NCBI GenBank assembly: GCA_015680685.1 | Contig: MNCI01030296.1 | Location: forward strand, 434,439-498,438 | DNA from: Gnetum montanum | Taxonomy: Eukaryota; Streptophyta; Gnetopsida; Gnetales; Gnetaceae | Length of the DNA stretch: 64,000 nucleotides | Direction: 5' to 3' | Shown: one piece after another, positions 60,291 to 64,000 of the stretch | Position numbering within the stretch: position 1 is the stretch's first letter | How the letters are laid out: every line of letters begins with the position of its first letter | Notes under the pieces: generated by a model | Told to the model about the DNA's origin: nothing | The model's input: the letters and a program-made list of their open reading frames with translations, nothing else | The model's database searches: none | Program-made: the position numbers and the translations under genes

Positions 60291-60440
60291 CAGAAGTAAT
60301 ATAACAATGAGGTGTTAGCCTAGTGGTAAGACTCTTGATTTGGAATCTCTAACTCATGGGTTCAATTCTCGTAGGCAATGTTAAGTTATAAAGTTCTATT
60401 TGAACTATATATGTCAAGGTGTATCTATGCCTCAATTCTT
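60291..60440 (+). mobile_element. tRNA-derived SINE (family B, plus orientation)
   Basis: It has GTTAGCCTAGTGGTAAGACT (box A), ACTCATGGGTTCAATTCTCG (box B) and the family tail GGTGTATCTATGCCTC. It is inverted relative to the copy at 60019-60160. Flanking CCAAGATCTTT / CCAAGACCTCTTT may be the target duplication, so the limits are approximate. Confidence 0.65.
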
Positions 60441-60483
60441 TGGATTCCAAGACCTCTTTGCCCCTTCTACGAGGAAGATTCTT

Positions 60484-60569
60484 GAGGAGGGAAGAATGTA
60501 ACACCCTTACCTTAGATTCTTCTTATCTCTTGATATATTTGAGAGTTGAATCATTGTTATTTTATATGG
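60484..60569 (+). repeat. Polypurine tract and start of the chromovirus 3' LTR
   Basis: GAGGAGGGAAGAA is followed by TGTAACACCCTTACC at 60497, the standard tip of many plant chromovirus LTRs. Only about 73 bp are seen before the Athila-like LTR at 60570 interrupts it. Confidence 0.75.
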
Positions 60570-61167
60570 TGATGAGTGGTTGGGTATTCCAACACTCCAC
60601 AATACAAGTCACGAGTGTACATGTGCAACCAAATCATAATATGTGGATGGCCAATGTAGATTCACTAGTAGTTAAGGTTTAATTTATGATCATTGTCTTC
60701 TCACTTTGAGTTAGTGAAGTGCAAGTTGTATGGTTTAACTCTCGATGAGGCATATGATATATTGATGTTGTTGGGTCAACAAAGACTAAGTGTGAACATG
60801 ATTGAAATAGAATAATAGAATCTAAGTGTAATGTAAGTAAAGAAACTATTCTAGCTTATAGGAAATAAGTATCCATTCTTGGTTTATCATTCACATCTTG
60901 GGGTTATGTAACCATCACTAGGATTACCAAGTGTTATGCTATTGGGTGAACCAAACAATAATACTATTGGGATTACCAAATGATTACACTTATACATTCC
61001 AAAGCAATCATACATATACTGCTTTACTAATGAACAATGGAAAGGTAAAATACTTAAAAATTGTAAACAACCTAATCAAGTAAACATATTAAAAAGGTGA
61101 AAATTAAACTAAGTAAGAAACATGAACTAAGTAAAAGTAAACTAAACTAAGTAGAATGCTGTAATGG

Positions 61168-62783
61168 TGGCTGAAACACAACTAATTTCAGCCTAGCACT
61201 TTAAAATGAAAATGACTCAAGTCCTTTCAAGCATTCAGAAGGCAAAATTTGGCTAAGGCATTGAGCTCACACCCAGCCTGCCCAAGGTGGTTTGCTCACC
61301 CTTAGCATGAACAACTCCAAGTAACGTTAAATCAAATCAAAAGTGGAGGAAAATTGCTCAAAATTCAAAAATTCCAGTGTTCAGTATCCAGCATAAAAAT
61401 TGCAAGTTTTTAGGTCATGCTGTAGGTCACGCCCAGCGTGACCTGCCCAAAGCCCAACGTGACCTATTCAAAACAGGCTCCAAATCAGACATTTTCAAGC
61501 TCAAATTTCTAGATCTAGATCACATGCAGGCAGGCAATAGTTATACTTAAAAATAGGCTTCAAGAAATTCCAAATTTGGTGTCAAAAATTGCATTTTTCC
61601 CGCCTCATCCTCAAGTCACGCTGAGGTCACGCCTAGCATGACTGCCCAGCGTGACTATAGCATGACTGCTGCACAAAAACACTTCAAACACATGCTGAAG
61701 ACACATTGAAGCCCAGACAACTCACGTTGGGAGCCCTAGTCAGACAAAGATGCCTCGAACAACCTCAACTTGACATCTCGACATCCTGCAACACTCAATC
61801 CATGGTCAAGCAAGCTGGGTCAAATTTCTCTTGTTGTACATTTCATTATAAATCCCCATTTGTGGGCATGTCAAGCCCTCATGGTTTAAATTAAATGTGC
61901 TTTCATGGGCTTGAGTAACCCACAAGTTGTAAAATGCAATGCACCTGGTCAAAAACGTAGCTTGCCGACACACATCCAACTCATGCACAACTGTCTGACA
62001 CACATCCAACTTGTGCACAACTGTTCGACACACATCCAACTCATGCACAGTTGTCCATTGGACACATGTCACTAGATCCGCTTTTCTCTCATCTCTCAAC
62101 CATTGATTCCATTCTTGAAATTCTGTGCCTGAGCCTGGCCTGACCCTATAAATACCCTGTCAATTCACATACATGAGAGGTTGGCAATTAGAGACTCTGG
62201 CAATTCTGAGAACATACAGCAAGAACCTACAATCCTTGGGCACTTAGCACACTTGACTGTTGGCATCCAAGCACTTCTCACATTCACCACATCGCATCAT
62301 CACATCATCACATTACGCGTTTGACCTACTATCTACACACAGCTACGCTTTGACCAGTGCACATCTTTTCTAAGCAATACAATTCCGTTCATTTTGCCAA
62401 CCAAACATTATTTCTGTTTTCTGTTTTACATTTTGTTTTACGTTCTATTTACATTTCTACTTACATTTACGTTCATTTTAGACGTTTAGCTTAGTTTACG
62501 TTTTGTTTACACCTTACGTTTACATTTATGTCTTACGGCTCATGTTTACATTTTACATGCATTTACACATTTTAAGACATCGTTCACGATAACCCTAGTG
62601 CAAGCTGTAGTTTATGCTCGGGGAAGTCCTTGGTTGATTTGTGTGTAAACCATCCAAGGCACTCTGCCTTCGTTCTCTTTTCCAGCTTGCCCTCAGGTGA
62701 AGGCAAGGTCAGCTGTGCCTGCCCAATGATCTTTCGGTGCCTATTTTCCATTCCAGCCTTACACCAACGATTTAGGTTAGTAC
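61168..62783 (+). repeat. 1.6-kb solo LTR of an unassigned retrotransposon
   Basis: The insert begins TGGCTGAAACAC and ends GGTTAGTAC(A). AATGG occurs directly before (61163-61167) and after (62784-62788). A plus-strand TATA box (ccctataaatacc) lies at about 62146. Upstream are repeated GTCACGC/GCGTGAC motifs (about 61425-61670) and a 30-bp triple repeat. No coding frame. The TA-C/A end is slightly unusual, because the final A of a CA tip would overlap the duplication. Confidence 0.6.
61967..62056. repeat. Three tandem 30-bp repeats
   Basis: Units at 61967-61996, 61997-62026 and 62027-62056 begin GACACACATCCAACT and differ at only a few bases. They lie about 90 bp upstream of the TATA box of the 1.6-kb LTR. 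Confidence 0.95.
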
Positions 62784-63057
62784 AATGGCAAATAATCTTA
62801 ATCTTTATTTCTAGCCATGAACTGTGCCCAATAATAATTCACTCGAACAAAGATTCTGTACAATTGCTTAACACCACATTGTAGGCATTCACTATATTAC
62901 TAAGTGTAAATTAAGAAAACAAATTGCAAGAATTTGCCTAAGTTTTGAACCAAAGTTGTTTGTCTGATGTGTTGGTGGATTGGTATATATAGTGAGGACC
63001 ATGACCCACTACATCATATCTATAATGATGTAACTAGAGCTATGACATCATAGATAT

Positions 63058-63892
63058 TGATGAGATACGATATGGACAAGCCGCGATATCACGTCGTCCC
63101 CTGCGAAATCGCGTACGCGATATCATGGTCCGTCGCCAAATCTATAAATAATAGGCGGCACTCCCCTCATTTCCTAATCCTGGCTAGAAGTAGTGAAGCT
63201 ATGGTAGGTTGATCACTCCAGAGTTAGATTAATTTCCCATGTGCCAGCAGTAGGAGTCCTAGAGTGAACGGCTCTTTATTCGAGCAACTTTGTACCTGAA
63301 CGCAAGTTGTGTACGGCAATAAAGACAAACTTGATTGGATAAACCTTGCAGTGCATGGATAGGATTTTATTTATTATTGTTTATTGCTTTCCTAGAATGC
63401 GATATGAGTACAACTTGATTACGAGCATCTAAGGATGTGTACGGCTAGTCAAGGAATCAGTTGCTTATCACACTTAGGCTAGTTAAGTGCCTCAGTACGA
63501 CCACTTCGAGCACATGCGTTACGTGTGGTGATCCCAGTAACGATTAGCGTTTGGTAGCCACAGTTGCATTGGTTCAGGGTGTCTACGGTAAGTGGGAACG
63601 GATGCTGACGCTAGTTAATATAGACTTAGGTCCTTAGTTAGAGTTAGTTAGCTTTCTCAACCCTTCACCCTTTAGCATAGGAGATAAACCTAAAAAGAAC
63701 AAAAAAATCATATACCTCGGACTTACTTAACCATACACCGTGACAACAACAAGTAAGTCTGGGAAGACAATGAATGATTAACCCCAAGTGTTCCATGGGG
63801 CGTTTAGGCATTTAGTCTGCGGAGTTCGACCGGATCGCACGTGCTACGCTCGTTTCGTATGGTTGAGTGTAGGGGTACCTTGCCACTCATCA
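63058..63892 (+). repeat. Solo Athila-like LTR with intact target duplication
   Basis: 835 bp from TGATGAGATACG to CACTCATCA, flanked on both sides by GATAT (63053-63057 and 63893-63897). A TATA box (tctataaataata) lies at about 63139. The U3 start has the palindromes GCGATATCACG and CGCGTACGCGATATC. Its right end is nearly identical to the gap-edge LTR at 47913. It is GC-richer and cleaner than other LTRs here, which suggests it is young. Confidence 0.9.
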
Positions 63893-63923
63893 GATATGAT
63901 ATTGCATCTTCAATTTATAATGA

Positions 63924-63996
63924 TTTTATCATACCTCCTATGACATTGTAGATACAATATCACATTGTGAACTCATAATAATTTTATCATACCTCC
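63924..63996. repeat. Duplicated LTR tip / polypurine junction
   Basis: TTTTATCATACCTCC occurs at 63924-63938 and again at 63982-63996, a 58-bp offset, with similar text between. The true outer edge of the element 8 LTR could be either copy. Confidence 0.6.
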
Positions 63997-64000
63997 ATGA

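Larger units (their letters stand above)
60570..63931 (-). repeat. Athila-like 3' LTR (element 8) carrying two nested solo LTRs
   Basis: The LTR starts TGATGAGTGG at 60570 and ends TTTTATCA at 63931, followed by TACCTCC (the complement of a polypurine tract). Two inserts, 61168-62783 and 63058-63892, account for about 2.46 kb, leaving roughly 900 bp, the family length. The parts on either side of each insert join logically (R region at 61140-61167 and 62789-62850; U3 at 62980-63057 and 63898-63931). Closest to the LTR at 21376-22223. The element body continues beyond the window. Confidence 0.75.

Noticed and set aside
60301-60380. Possible functional tRNA gene
   Set aside because: A and B boxes are present but the cloverleaf is not complete and several diverged copies with tails exist, so it is a SINE.
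61967-62056. CRISPR-like direct repeats
   Set aside because: The units are adjacent without spacers and lie in a plant LTR.
61806-62099. 97-codon ORF with a repeated VHELDVC peptide
   Set aside because: Product of the 30-bp tandem repeats in a non-coding LTR.

Overview
This window is nuclear DNA of a land plant, most likely a seed plant with a large, repeat-rich genome. The reasons are a six-exon nuclear gene with kilobase-scale GT-AG introns and layers of nested, decayed plant LTR retrotransposons (Ty3/gypsy Athila-like and chromovirus types, Ty1/copia), a plant LINE and several tRNA-derived SINEs. The species cannot be read from the sequence. No bacterial operon, CRISPR array, rRNA or intact tRNA gene was seen. 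Nearly all open frames other than the one gene are retroelement remnants or shadows of them.

The one host gene lies on the minus strand between 29893 and 41160. Six exons join in frame into a 244-residue protein that fits RPA43/NRPA7, the Rpb7-like subunit of RNA polymerase I. The introns (1253, 4900, 162, 4115 and 103 bp) carry SINE insertions and a copia integrase relic.

Layout. 1-6103: two minus-strand Athila-like fragments, one with gag-protease and one with an intact 330-codon gag frame, each next to a tRNA-Asp primer site and an LTR. 6104-8483: copia gag, primer site and LTR, then a second gag fragment. 8484-15188: a plus-strand, pol-less Athila-like element with both LTRs. 15189-22223: a probable 2.7-kb LTR next to the 3' half of another Athila-like element. 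22740-24240: LINE 3' end. 24250-28150: decayed copia element. 28150-41370: the RPA43 locus. 42318-56447: a near-complete, roughly 13.4-kb Athila-like element on the minus strand (LTR, gag, protease, RT, RNase H, integrase, long spacer, extra coiled-coil ORF, LTR), interrupted by a young-looking solo LTR that is mostly hidden in an assembly gap. 56448-64000: a plus-strand LTR, an array of about 101-bp tandem repeats, a chromovirus integrase/chromodomain relic hit by two SINEs, and an Athila-like LTR that itself holds two solo LTRs.

The Athila-like family dominates. Its LTRs share TGATGA...TCATCA ends, a tRNA-Asp primer site, a G-rich polypurine tract, an unusual HPKG zinc-knuckle-like motif in Gag and, in two elements, a long coiled-coil ORF downstream of integrase. 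The short palindromic CpG-rich arrays near the U3 end differ between subfamilies. I did not find a convincing new functional system. The most notable items are the extra ORF, the variant Gag knuckle and the U3 arrays.
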